A stretch of DNA of 12,371 nucleotides, taken from Atopobiaceae bacterium UBA5363. GTDB lineage: Bacteria > Actinomycetota > Coriobacteriia > Coriobacteriales > Atopobiaceae. Below are positions 1-6,856 of the stretch, one piece after another. Below the pieces are notes generated by a model that ran no database searches, was not told the DNA's origin, and saw nothing but the letters and a program-made list of their open reading frames with translations. The stretch is from assembly GCA_002407925.1 (NCBI GenBank), contig DHPN01000027.1:1-12371 (forward strand). Direction: 5' to 3'. Position 1 is the stretch's first letter, and every line of letters starts with the position of its first letter. The translations under genes and the position numbers were made by a program.

Positions 1-5
1 TTTTA

Positions 6-80
6 TGGTGGGCGACGCTGGCCTCGAACCAGCGACCTCTTCCGTGTGAAGGAAGCGCTCTACCCCTGAGCTAGTCGCCC
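6..80 (-). tRNA. tRNA-Val (anticodon CAC)
   Basis: Read on the minus strand this folds as a complete cloverleaf. The acceptor stem is GGGCGAC paired with GTCGCCC, and the D arm GCTC/GAGC carries AGGGGTA in the loop. The anticodon stem CTTCC/GGAAG holds the loop TTCACAC, so the anticodon is CAC and reads the valine codon GUG. The T arm is GCTGG/CCAGC with TTCGAGG in the loop. The 3' CCA is encoded after an A discriminator (plus-strand TGGT at 6-9). It has its own promoter just upstream and is not obviously part of an operon. Confidence 0.96.
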
Positions 81-92
81 AAACGATTTGTC

Positions 93-122
93 ACTATATC
101 AGAAGTCGCTTTTGCATGTCAG
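93..122 (-). promoter_or_regulatory. Promoter of tRNA-Val
   Basis: On the minus strand CTGACA (plus 117-122) is followed after 18 nt by TATAGT (plus 93-98). These match the sigma-70 type consensus at five of six bases each. Transcription would start around position 86, a few bases before the tRNA 5' end at 80, as expected for a short tRNA leader. It lies just past the stop codon of the upstream membrane-protein gene. Confidence 0.6.
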
Positions 123-146
123 CGAGAATACCTTCGTTTTCTACAA

Positions 147-527
147 TCATGCACGATCAAGAGCACGCTTGACTACATGAGCGAAAATTGTAACCAAAAG
201 ATCAAGGATAGTTGCCACCAAACACATGGCGGCAAAATACGTGAAGCCATGCCCCTTGTAGACGGCAAATACGAATGCACCGCACGCAAGAATGCTTATT
301 ACGAGAGCAAAGCTGCGCAGGCCCTTTGCCCTTGAAGGCAAGTTGGCAGCTCTTGCGCCATGAATCCCTAGAACTATGGACAAAATGCTCGCTGCAAGGG
401 CAGAGAGCTGAGCAAAGACAGAGACGCCGATTTCGATGGGCAGCATAAGTGAGCAGAATATCCCAGCAACGCCGAAGAAAAGGCTTATAAGGCAGGTAAC
501 TTTGAGTCGTTTGCTTTCCGCAGTCAT
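147..527 (-). CDS. Small four-helix membrane protein of unknown function
   Basis: I do not recognise a family. The 126-residue product has a short polar N terminus (residues 1-8) and four hydrophobic segments at about 9-29, 33-55, 71-90 and 95-116. The central loop is basic (residues 58-70, with Arg and Lys) and the C-terminal tail is basic, which suggests both ends and the middle loop face the cytoplasm. The ATG at 527 is supported by a purine-rich Shine-Dalgarno (GGGAGGG) about 6 nt upstream. It follows the GtrA-like gene by 51 nt and may be co-transcribed with it. The gap holds an imperfect hairpin (545-566) but no U-run. The gene ends 25 nt before the tRNA-Val promoter, and no terminator is visible. 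Confidence 0.75.
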   Translation of the reverse strand: MTAESKRLKVTCLISLFFGVAGIFCSLMLPIEIGVSVFAQLSALAASILSIVLGIHGARAANLPSRAKGLRSFALVISILACGAFVFAVYKGHGFTYFAAMCLVATILDLLVTIFAHVVKRALDRA

Positions 528-578
528 TAATTTCCCTCCCCTGCGCCTAGCCTCTATAGGTTAGGCAGATCGAACAAG

Positions 579-983
579 CTATTCCCCAGCATCAAGCCAA
601 TACTTGCGGCTGAAGAAGTTCCACAGGGCAACGATTAAGGTGGCAACAAGCTTTGAAGCAGTCACCGCATAAGGGCCGTTGCCAAAAGACGCTGTCCCCG
701 CCCAAATAATAACCTCATTCATCCCTAAGCCAATCATGGAAAAAATGACGAACAGGATAAATTCCCGTCTTCTAGACAAGTCGGCGCGATGGGTGAAGAC
801 AAAGCGCATTGATGCCACGTAGTTAAATATGGTAGATATCACATAGGAGATAAATGCGGAGAAGACGGGGTTCCAACCAACGATTTGCGACAGGAACATC
901 AAAATGCCGTAATCGATTAAAAAAGCTATCACACCAACTGCGGCGAAATCAACGAACTGCCTTGCGAGCTTTTTTAGATTCAC
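579..983 (-). CDS. GtrA-family small membrane protein
   Basis: A 134-residue integral membrane protein with four predicted helices at about 11-33, 38-64, 74-98 and 107-124, the size and topology of GtrA/DPMS-associated proteins. Family-like marks are an N-terminal FxxVGxxxFxIDYG-type stretch (residues 13-26), NYxxSMRFVF around 54-63, and a C-terminal WNFFSRKYWL (121-130). Family members are thought to help move polyprenyl-phosphate-linked sugars across the membrane for glycosylation of surface polymers; here no glycosyltransferase partner lies adjacent. The frame stays open upstream into the tRNA gene, so that extension is not real. I chose the GTG at 981-983 because GAGGGG lies 6 nt before it and translation then begins at the family's usual N terminus. 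A weak -10-like TATAAG lies at 1008-1013; otherwise expression would depend on readthrough from the tRNA. Confidence 0.85.
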   Translation of the reverse strand: MNLKKLARQFVDFAAVGVIAFLIDYGILMFLSQIVGWNPVFSAFISYVISTIFNYVASMRFVFTHRADLSRRREFILFVIFSMIGLGMNEVIIWAGTASFGNGPYAVTASKLVATLIVALWNFFSRKYWLDAGE

Positions 984-1021
984 TCCCGGCCCCTCGCATC
1001 CATGCTTCTTATACGCAAAGA

Positions 1022-1047
1022 GGCTATCGCGCAGATGCACGATAGCC
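1022..1047 (-). terminator. Terminator-like hairpin after the CAU tRNA
   Basis: On the minus strand GGCTATCG pairs perfectly with CGATAGCC over 8 bp around a 10-nt loop and is followed by TCTTTG, a weak U-rich tract. It starts 11 nt after the tRNA 3' end, where a tRNA terminator is expected. The poor U-run means termination could be partial, leaving readthrough into the GtrA-like gene. Confidence 0.5.
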
Positions 1048-1057
1048 CTTAGCTTCC

Positions 1058-1133
1058 TGGTGGGCCCGGTAGGATTCGAACCTACGACCCAGGGATTATG
1101 AGTCCCCTGCGCTGACCTCTGCGCCACGGGCCC
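1058..1133 (-). tRNA. tRNA with CAU anticodon (elongator Met or Ile2)
   Basis: A full cloverleaf on the minus strand: acceptor GGGCCCG/CGGGCCC, D arm GCGC/GCGC, anticodon stem GGGGA/TCCCT with loop CTCATAA, T arm GTAGG/CCTAC with TTCGAAT, A discriminator and an encoded CCA. The anticodon is CAU. It is not the initiator: position 1 pairs with 72 (G-C), and the anticodon stem lacks the three consecutive G-C pairs next to the loop. The anticodon alone cannot separate elongator methionine tRNA from the isoleucine tRNA whose C34 is changed to lysidine by TilS; I lean to Met only by convention. Confidence 0.92.
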
Positions 1134-1147
1134 GTTAACGCTTGTAG

Positions 1148-1176
1148 AAAAAAAGGCGACGGTAACCTCCGCCGCC
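1148..1176 (-). terminator. Intrinsic terminator after tRNA-Ala
   Basis: On the minus strand GGCGGCGG pairs with CCGTCGCC (8 bp, one G-U) around the 6-nt loop AGGTTA and runs straight into seven Us. This is a textbook Rho-independent terminator, 12 nt after the tRNA-Ala 3' end and 15 nt before the CAU tRNA. Confidence 0.8.
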
Positions 1177-1187
1177 CGCTTTTCTCA

Positions 1188-1263
1188 TGGTGGAGATAAG
1201 GGGGTTCGAACCCCTGACCTCATGACTGCCAGTCATGCGCTCTCCCAACTGAGCTATATCCCC
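1188..1263 (-). tRNA. tRNA-Ala (anticodon GGC)
   Basis: Minus-strand cloverleaf: acceptor GGGGATA/TATCTCC (including a G-U pair), D arm GCTC/GAGC with AGTTGGGA, anticodon stem CATGA/TCATG with loop CTGGCAG giving anticodon GGC, T arm AGGGG/CCCCT-type with TTCGAAC, and an encoded ACCA end. It reads alanine GCC and GCU codons. It has a strong promoter upstream and an intrinsic terminator downstream. Confidence 0.95.
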
Positions 1264-1282
1264 ATGCGTTGGTGCGGTAGTT

Positions 1283-1310
1283 ACTATACCAGAGCAGAAC
1301 CTATGGTCAA
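1283..1310 (-). promoter_or_regulatory. Promoter of tRNA-Ala
   Basis: On the minus strand TTGACC (plus 1305-1310) is followed after 16 nt by TATAGT (plus 1283-1288), with TGG just before the -10 forming an extended -10 element. The predicted start, about 1276, is some 13 nt before the tRNA. It lies 32 nt past the proS stop, with no proS terminator between, so proS transcripts probably run on to the terminator at 1148-1176. Confidence 0.75.
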
Positions 1311-1342
1311 GCAAAACAGCTGAGTAATTTGCAAAAGCCCAC

Positions 1343-3055
1343 CTATTTAGCAAGGTCAGACCGCTGCGAGACAACTTTCCTTGACAGCTCGTCTACCACG
1401 GCGTTAAGCGCGACGTCATGGCGTTTTCCGGTTGCGCGGCTCTTAAGCTCTGCCGTCCCGCCCTTTAAACCTCTCTTTCCTATGATCACTTGATACGGGA
1501 AGCCCATCAGGTCAGCATCTGCAAATTTAACTCCAGGGCGTTCCTTGCGATCATCAAGCACAACATCAAGCCCTGCGGCTGTGAGATCAGAGGCCATTGA
1601 CTCAGCTGCAGAGAGCACCTCACCCTTCGCGTCAAGCGAAATGACTTCGACTTCATAGGGCGCTACAGAAACTGGCCAAATGATGCCAGCGTCATCATGA
1701 TGCTGCTCAACGATAGCTGCCAGTGTGCGCGACACCCCTATGCCATAGCTTCCCATGAGCAATGGCTTTTGCGTGCCGTCAATGTCAGTAAACGTAGCTC
1801 CCATAGGCGTCGAGTACTTGTCATCAAAAAGGAAAACCTGACCACACTCAATGCCATGTGCGCCCTTGAGAGGCTTGCCGCATTTCGGGCAGAGATCCCC
1901 TTGTTTGGCTGTAATGACATCAACCCACTTTTCAATTTGAAAGTCTCTACCAGGCTTGGCAGAGCGTAGGTGAAAGCCTTCCTCGTTTGCGCCGACAAGC
2001 CACCATTCGGACTTTTCAAGAGAGACGTCTGCGGCCACATGCACTCCCTCAGGCACCTTGACAGGACCCATGAAGCCCTTATGCAGACCAAAGGAGACAA
2101 GCTCAGCGTCACCCATCAAATGGTAATGCCCAAAAGCATGAGCTGCCTTGCACTCGTTCATCTCATGATCGCCAGGCACGACGACGATCCACGGCAGGCC
2201 CTCGCCATCGACAAGCGCCATGGCCTTGCGTGTCACCGCCTCAGGCACGCCGAGCATCTCAGAAAGCTCAGCTATCGTTCCCACTCCGGGAGTTGCTATC
2301 TTCTTCATCTCCCCTTGGACGTCTTCGACGATAGCGCAGGTGGCGCTCGCAGCCTCCACATCGGCCGCAAACCCGCAGTTATCGCAATAGACAAGCTCAG
2401 CCTCACCAGCATCGGCAAGAGCCATGAACTCTACAGATGTGTCGCCACCGATCTCGCCCGTGTCAGCAACCACAGGCAAGGCGACAAGGCCGCAGCGCGC
2501 GCAATAGCGTGCATAGGCAGCCTTCTGTTGCTCATAACAAGCTCGAGAGCTCTTTTGGTCGGCTGCAAAAGAGTAGGCGTCTTTCATAATGAACTCACGG
2601 CTGCGCATAAGGCCGAAGCGGGGACGCAGCTCGTCACGGAACTTATCTTGAATGTGGTAAAGCATCAAGGGAAGCTGCTTGTAGCTCCTCAGCTCTCCTC
2701 GCACGAGGTCAGTGTACGTCTCCTCGTGCGTCGGCCCAAGGCAAAATTCCCGATCATGGCGATCCTTGATGCGCATCAGCTCGGGGCCATAGGCGTTGAG
2801 ACGGCCGGATTGCTTCCAAAGCTCAGCGTCGGTAAGAATAGGTGTCATCATTTCTTGACAGCCAATGGCAGCCATCTCCTCGCGAATGATGTTTTCTATT
2901 TTGAGAATGGAACGCCAAGCGAGAGGCAAGTAACTATAAAGCCCAGCAGCCTCCTTGCGTATCATGCCGGCACGAAGTAGCAACCGATGACTTGCCAACT
3001 CAGCCTCAGCAGGGTCTTCTTTGAGCGTGGGAGCATAAAGTTTGGTCATTCTCAT
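1343..3055 (-). CDS. proS: Prolyl-tRNA synthetase, bacterial type with editing insert
   Basis: Charges tRNA-Pro with proline in the cytoplasm and hydrolyses mischarged Ala-tRNA-Pro. The 570-residue length is normal for the bacterial form. Class II motifs are visible: motif 1 around residues 66-80 (ending PILTDAELW), motif 2 at about 138-157 (FRDELRPRFG then REF), and motif 3 at 434-450 (GSYGIGVSRTLAAIVEQ). The insertion editing domain lies between motifs 2 and 3 (about 225-390) and is bounded by two CxxC pairs (C224/C227 and C389/C392), as in many Gram-positive enzymes. The C-terminal 100 residues are the anticodon-binding domain (KERPGVKFADADL, then the IIGKRG strand). The frame could begin at a TTG at 3067 with AAGGGA upstream. 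I prefer the ATG at 3055 because homologues begin M-R-M-S/T-K-L-Y-A-P-T. Its gene is separated from ispG by about 145 nt and has a candidate promoter of its own. Confidence 0.96.
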   Translation of the reverse strand: MRMTKLYAPTLKEDPAEAELASHRLLLRAGMIRKEAAGLYSYLPLAWRSILKIENIIREEMAAIGCQEMMTPILTDAELWKQSGRLNAYGPELMRIKDRHDREFCLGPTHEETYTDLVRGELRSYKQLPLMLYHIQDKFRDELRPRFGLMRSREFIMKDAYSFAADQKSSRACYEQQKAAYARYCARCGLVALPVVADTGEIGGDTSVEFMALADAGEAELVYCDNCGFAADVEAASATCAIVEDVQGEMKKIATPGVGTIAELSEMLGVPEAVTRKAMALVDGEGLPWIVVVPGDHEMNECKAAHAFGHYHLMGDAELVSFGLHKGFMGPVKVPEGVHVAADVSLEKSEWWLVGANEEGFHLRSAKPGRDFQIEKWVDVITAKQGDLCPKCGKPLKGAHGIECGQVFLFDDKYSTPMGATFTDIDGTQKPLLMGSYGIGVSRTLAAIVEQHHDDAGIIWPVSVAPYEVEVISLDAKGEVLSAAESMASDLTAAGLDVVLDDRKERPGVKFADADLMGFPYQVIIGKRGLKGGTAELKSRATGKRHDVALNAVVDELSRKVVSQRSDLAK

Positions 3056-3105
3056 ATATTTTTCCAAGGCGCAGATCCCTTCAAGATGAAGCTCGACATT
3101 GCACG

Positions 3106-3133
3106 ATTTTAATGCCGCTCACTACCATTGCAA
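3106..3133 (-). promoter_or_regulatory. Candidate promoter of proS
   Basis: In the gap between ispG and proS, the minus strand has TTGCAA (plus 3128-3133), a 16-nt spacer, then TAAAAT (plus 3106-3111). The -10 matches consensus at five of six bases and the -35 at four. The leader would be about 45 nt, too short for a T-box. The rest of the gap (3134-3200) has no convincing terminator, so readthrough from the operon upstream is also possible. Confidence 0.4.
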
Positions 3134-3200
3134 TGATTGAAGCTATTTTTAACCAACTGCCTAAGGAGAAGGCGAAAGCCTCGGCTCAAAGCACAGGGCG

Positions 3201-4286
3201 TCAGGAAGAAGGCCAGCGGCGGTCGATCTCTTCAAAAAGGGCATCGATGATCTCATCTTCCTTTACCTTGCGCACCGTCTTGCCCTTGACAAAGATCATA
3301 CCTTGCCCCTTGCCACAAGCGACGCCGATGTCGGCGCCCCTTGCCTCTCCTGGTCCATTCACGACGCAGCCCATTACGGCAACGCTGATAGGCGTGCGTA
3401 CCTGTTGCAAACGCTGTTCCACTTGTCGTGCGATGCCGATGAGGTCGACTTGCGTGCGCCCACACGTAGGGCAGCTCACCAGTTCGGGATGCAGTCTGCG
3501 GAGCCCTATGGCCGAAAGGATCTCCCAGCCCACACGCACTTCTTCGGCGGGGTCATCTGTGAGAGAGACGCGAATGGTGTCACCGATGCCCTCAGCAAGG
3601 AGCACGCCAAGGGCAATCGAGTTTTTGACAGTGCCTTGGCGGCGCGTTCCAGCTTCAGTTACGCCGATGTGCAAAGGCACATGAGGCAGCTCTTGGGAGA
3701 GTCTGCGGTTTGTCTCAATTGTCTCTGGTACGCCATGCACCTTGGCTGAAAGGACGAAGTCATAAAATCCTCGACGCTCAAGATGGTCGGTAAATGATAT
3801 TGCGCTGTGCACAAGCTTGTCAGCTATGCTCAGCTTGTCTTGCTCTGCAATTGCTTTGTCTAGCGAGCCCGCGTTAACTCCTATGCGGATAGGAACGCCT
3901 ACCTCACCAGCCGCGTCAATGATGGCGTCGACATGGTCAAAAGAGCCGATGTTGCCTGGGTTTATGCGCACTGCCGCAGCCCCGGATTTAATGGCCGAGA
4001 TTGCGAGACGCCAGTCGAAATGGATGTCAGCCACAACCGGAAGGGGACTTGCAGCGCAGATCTGGACGAACGAATCCGCCGCTGCTTGCGTAGGCACTGT
4101 CACCCGCACGATGTCACAGCCATTTTTTGCAAGATCGCGGATTTGTGCCAACGTGGCGGCGACGTCCGTCGTCTTGGTATTGCACATGGACTGCACCGGA
4201 ATCGGTGCTCCACCGCCGATGACAACTGCGCCTACCTGCACCTGCCGAGTCTGCTCGCGCGGCAGCTGCTGTGTGTGATCGCACAT
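3201..4286 (-). CDS. ispG: 4-hydroxy-3-methylbut-2-enyl diphosphate synthase (IspG/GcpE)
   Basis: Converts methylerythritol cyclodiphosphate to HMBPP, the next-to-last step of the MEP isoprenoid pathway, using a 4Fe-4S cluster in the cytoplasm. The 361-residue length is that of the compact bacterial form, a TIM barrel followed by an iron-sulfur domain. The cluster ligands are visible as SCPTCG (C272, C275) and MGCVVNGPGE (C307, E314), at almost the positions known in the E. coli enzyme. Barrel motifs include QSMCNTKTTD (32-41), ADIHFD (86-91) and RINPGNIG (107-114). The ATG at 4286 has GGGGAGAGG a few bases upstream, and that Shine-Dalgarno starts at the rseP stop codon, giving a 12-nt gap. 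It is the last gene of the pyrH operon and works in the same pathway as dxr two genes upstream. Confidence 0.97.
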   Translation of the reverse strand: MCDHTQQLPREQTRQVQVGAVVIGGGAPIPVQSMCNTKTTDVAATLAQIRDLAKNGCDIVRVTVPTQAAADSFVQICAASPLPVVADIHFDWRLAISAIKSGAAAVRINPGNIGSFDHVDAIIDAAGEVGVPIRIGVNAGSLDKAIAEQDKLSIADKLVHSAISFTDHLERRGFYDFVLSAKVHGVPETIETNRRLSQELPHVPLHIGVTEAGTRRQGTVKNSIALGVLLAEGIGDTIRVSLTDDPAEEVRVGWEILSAIGLRRLHPELVSCPTCGRTQVDLIGIARQVEQRLQQVRTPISVAVMGCVVNGPGEARGADIGVACGKGQGMIFVKGKTVRKVKEDEIIDALFEEIDRRWPSS

Positions 4287-4298
4287 AGGTCCTCTCCC

Positions 4299-5654
4299 CT
4301 AGTCCAAAACAAAATTCACAATGTCATGTTGAAGCGCATAGAGGAAAATAAACACGAAGAAGGCCAGCCCTACATAGCTAATGGCAATTTGCGCCTTTGG
4401 AGATAGGGGCCTTCTAGTGATAGCTTGCACAACTTCTATAAGGATCTTCCCCCCATCCAAAGGAGGGATGGGAAGAAGGTTCATAAAGCCGAGAGACATT
4501 GAAATGGCTGCCACAAAAAGGAGAAGATTTTCTATGCCGCTGCTGGCTGCCTCCGAGGCCATGACCGAGATGCCAACGACCGAGGTGGATTGATTGAGGA
4601 TTTCGATCGTATGCTGAGGCATGATGAGCTCTACCGCAGCTTTTGCAACAAGCCATCCATACGAAACCGCCATTTGCGACGCCTCAAGAAGGTCTGGGTA
4701 AGAGGTCATTGTCGACGCCAGGACGCCTATGGCCGTTGCGCTGCCGTCTTCTGGCAGCTCAATCGTAGTATCGTATGTCTGCCCGTCGCGCTGATAGGCC
4801 ACTTCAAAGGGCTGCGCCTTGTCGAGCGCTTGCTCTACCGCAGCTGTTATGTCCGTCCAATTCGAACAAGCGACGCCGTCGACTTGTACAAGTGCGTCAC
4901 CAGCCTGTATACCTGCTTCCTCGGCAAGTGAGCCCTGTTGCACCCCGCCAAGGACATTGGAGTCTACAATTGTCTCATAGCCAACGGACATGACCACGGC
5001 CACAACAATGAGAAAAGCTAAAACGATATTGACCGCAGCTCCGGCAACAAGCGTGAAAAAGCGTCTCCAAAATCCCTTTCCAGTATAGGTATGGGATTGC
5101 TCTGACCTAAGAAAGTCTGCTGGGTCATCAACGGGACGCGCGACGCCTGCCTCGGTTGTGCCTTGAGCCGCAAAGTTGTGTCCCCGGTCGTATTCAGTCA
5201 GCATATGGACATCACGACGACAGGTCTCATACGTCTCAAGGGCCTCTTTGCCCTTGCCACCATCGCCAAGCGCATGTATGGAGGCACAATCGCTAAGCGC
5301 AAGCAGGTCATCGATGACATCATCCACATCAAGGGAGAGTTCTGCGGCGATACGCGAGGCGTTTGTCGTACCTGAGCGCTGTACGCAGGCAAGCACCTGC
5401 GCCAGATTCTCATCGCCCAACGTCTCCATGCCGCAGATGCGCGTGTACCCACCCAGCAGAATCGGCGTGACGCCAAACTCAGTGCCGTATTTCTTTGACT
5501 TGTAAGCCATATGCAACTTGCAAGGCATGCCAAGATAGTATTCTGTCACACGCATACCGCAGGCGCGAGCAATCAAAAAATGTCCGCCCTCGTGCAGCAT
5601 CACAAGGAGTGAAAGGACGACCACTCCCCAGAATATGGCCGATAGTACCGTCAT
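4299..5654 (-). CDS. rseP: RseP-like site-2 intramembrane zinc metalloprotease with a large insert
   Basis: A membrane-embedded protease of the S2P/M50 family, which cuts transmembrane anchors of regulators such as anti-sigma factors or leftover signal peptides. The first helix carries the zinc motif HEGGH (H21, E22, H25). The third metal ligand is in NLLPIPPLDGG (D400) in a later helix. Hydrophobic segments are at about 5-30, 200-225, 375-400 and 423-441, and one PDZ domain lies at about 230-315 (GSLAEEAGIQAGDALVQVDG region). The 451 residues are longer than usual because about 115 residues (75-190) separate the GGY reentrant strand from the second helix. Residues 82-142 of this insert look like a winged helix-turn-helix. 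The ATG overlaps the dxr stop as ATGA, with AAAGGTGA upstream, so translation is probably coupled. No substrate or sigma factor is encoded nearby. Confidence 0.93.
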   Translation of the reverse strand: MTVLSAIFWGVVVLSLLVMLHEGGHFLIARACGMRVTEYYLGMPCKLHMAYKSKKYGTEFGVTPILLGGYTRICGMETLGDENLAQVLACVQRSGTTNASRIAAELSLDVDDVIDDLLALSDCASIHALGDGGKGKEALETYETCRRDVHMLTEYDRGHNFAAQGTTEAGVARPVDDPADFLRSEQSHTYTGKGFWRRFFTLVAGAAVNIVLAFLIVVAVVMSVGYETIVDSNVLGGVQQGSLAEEAGIQAGDALVQVDGVACSNWTDITAAVEQALDKAQPFEVAYQRDGQTYDTTIELPEDGSATAIGVLASTMTSYPDLLEASQMAVSYGWLVAKAAVELIMPQHTIEILNQSTSVVGISVMASEAASSGIENLLLFVAAISMSLGFMNLLPIPPLDGGKILIEVVQAITRRPLSPKAQIAISYVGLAFFVFIFLYALQHDIVNFVLD

Positions 5655-6856
5655 GACTCACCTTTGTCGAGGCCAAGCAGTCTGCGAGCACGCTGACGAG
5701 CCTCGGCGTCTATGTACACAAGTTGCTCGATGCCTTCCACCGGCTCAACCTGAGTGGAGCTCATAACGCGCCGCACGGTATTCTCAATATCGAGGAAGCC
5801 ACAAGCTCCGAGGCGAAACGCCTTGTTAGCGACCTCATTGGCCGCATTCATCGCACATGGCATGGTACCGCCGAGACATCCTGCTTCTTTGGCAAGCGCC
5901 AAGCAGGCAAACGTCTCCTCGTCAGCCTCGCCAAAAGAAATTGGTGGCTCTTTGCAGTAGTCCATGCGCTGCACAGGGCTTTCCCAACGCTGTGGGTAGC
6001 TGAGCGCATATTGAATAGGGATGCGCATATCAGAAGGTCCCATCTGAGCCTTCACTACCCCATCTGCGAACTCCACCATGGAATGGATGCGGCTCTGGCG
6101 CTGAACCAGTACGCGGACTTTATCGATGGGAACGTCAAACAGGTGGTGCGCTTCAAGCACCTCAAGCCCCTTATTCATGAGTGTCGCGGAATCGATGGTG
6201 ATCTTTGGGCCCATCTTCCACGTCGGATGCTTTAGGGCATCTGCTGCCGTAACGCCAGCGAGCTCGCCGCGACTCATGCCATAAAATGGCCCCCCGGAGC
6301 ACGTAAGCCAGATGCAATGTACATCTGACGCGCGTTCCCCAACAAGACACTGATAGATGGCACTGTGCTCGGAGTCGACGGGAATAAGCTGGCCCGGTTT
6401 CACAAGTGGCATCAAAAGGTCACCGGCTACCACAATGGTCTCTTTGTTGGCATATGCCAACACCTTGCCAGCCTGTATGGCAGCATAGCCCGCCTTAATA
6501 CCAGCAAAGCCAACGACCGCCGAAACGACGCAGTCCACCTCATCCAGGCAAGCGAGGTCTACGATAGAGTCATATCCGCTATGGACTTCACAGCCTGCTG
6601 GCAAATCTTCCATTACGGAGTCATTGGCATGCTCGTCTTCGGTAACAGCAACATGCGTGACGCCGAACTCTCGCGCAGCTGACACCAAAAAGTTTGTGGA
6701 ACGGCGCACAGAAAGGGCAACTACCTTAATCTTGTCACTATGCTTGCGGCACACGTCAAGCGTCTGCGTGCCAATGGAGCCAGAAGCGCCTAATACAGCG
6801 ATGCGCAAAGGGCGCCTTCTTGACGCCCTCGGTGCCGTATCTTCGAAAATGCTCAT
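5651..6856 (-). CDS. dxr: 1-deoxy-D-xylulose 5-phosphate reductoisomerase
   Basis: First committed MEP-pathway enzyme: rearranges and reduces DXP to methylerythritol 4-phosphate with NADPH and a divalent metal. The product has 401 residues, a normal length. The nucleotide-binding loop GASGSIG is at 23-29, NKE at 138-140, and the metal-site stretch VDSEHSA at 161-167. The flexible loop SGGPF is at 188-192, followed by HPTWKMGPKITIDSATLMNKGLE-type sequence at 211-233. The C-terminal part has MNAANEVA. One oddity is that the motif normally written HPQS before the conserved IHSM reads QRQSR here (residues 253-257); the IHSM histidine (H259) is kept. The ATG overlaps the cdsA stop as ATGA and has AAGGGA about 6 nt upstream. 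Its product feeds IspG and, at the end of the pathway, UppS, both in this operon. Confidence 0.97.
   Translation of the reverse strand: MSIFEDTAPRASRRRPLRIAVLGASGSIGTQTLDVCRKHSDKIKVVALSVRRSTNFLVSAAREFGVTHVAVTEDEHANDSVMEDLPAGCEVHSGYDSIVDLACLDEVDCVVSAVVGFAGIKAGYAAIQAGKVLAYANKETIVVAGDLLMPLVKPGQLIPVDSEHSAIYQCLVGERASDVHCIWLTCSGGPFYGMSRGELAGVTAADALKHPTWKMGPKITIDSATLMNKGLEVLEAHHLFDVPIDKVRVLVQRQSRIHSMVEFADGVVKAQMGPSDMRIPIQYALSYPQRWESPVQRMDYCKEPPISFGEADEETFACLALAKEAGCLGGTMPCAMNAANEVANKAFRLGACGFLDIENTVRRVMSSTQVEPVEGIEQLVYIDAEARQRARRLLGLDKGES

Noticed and set aside
545..566. Hairpin GCCTA/TAGGC upstream of the 126-residue gene as a terminator
   Set aside because: The stem is short with a mismatch and is followed by a purine-rich ribosome binding site, not a U-run; it is too weak to call.
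984..1127. Extension of the GtrA-like frame upstream to 1127
   Set aside because: It would translate the CAU tRNA and its hairpin. The GTG at 983 has a ribosome binding site and fits the family N terminus.
1970..2980. Long plus-strand open frame of 336 codons
   Set aside because: It lies wholly opposite proS, whose motifs are unambiguous. The translated product has no recognisable domain and no good ribosome binding site, so it is an antisense shadow.
3068..3200. Possible T-box or other riboswitch upstream of proS
   Set aside because: The leader from the likely promoter is only about 45 nt, with no specifier stem, no conserved T-box sequence and no terminator hairpin.
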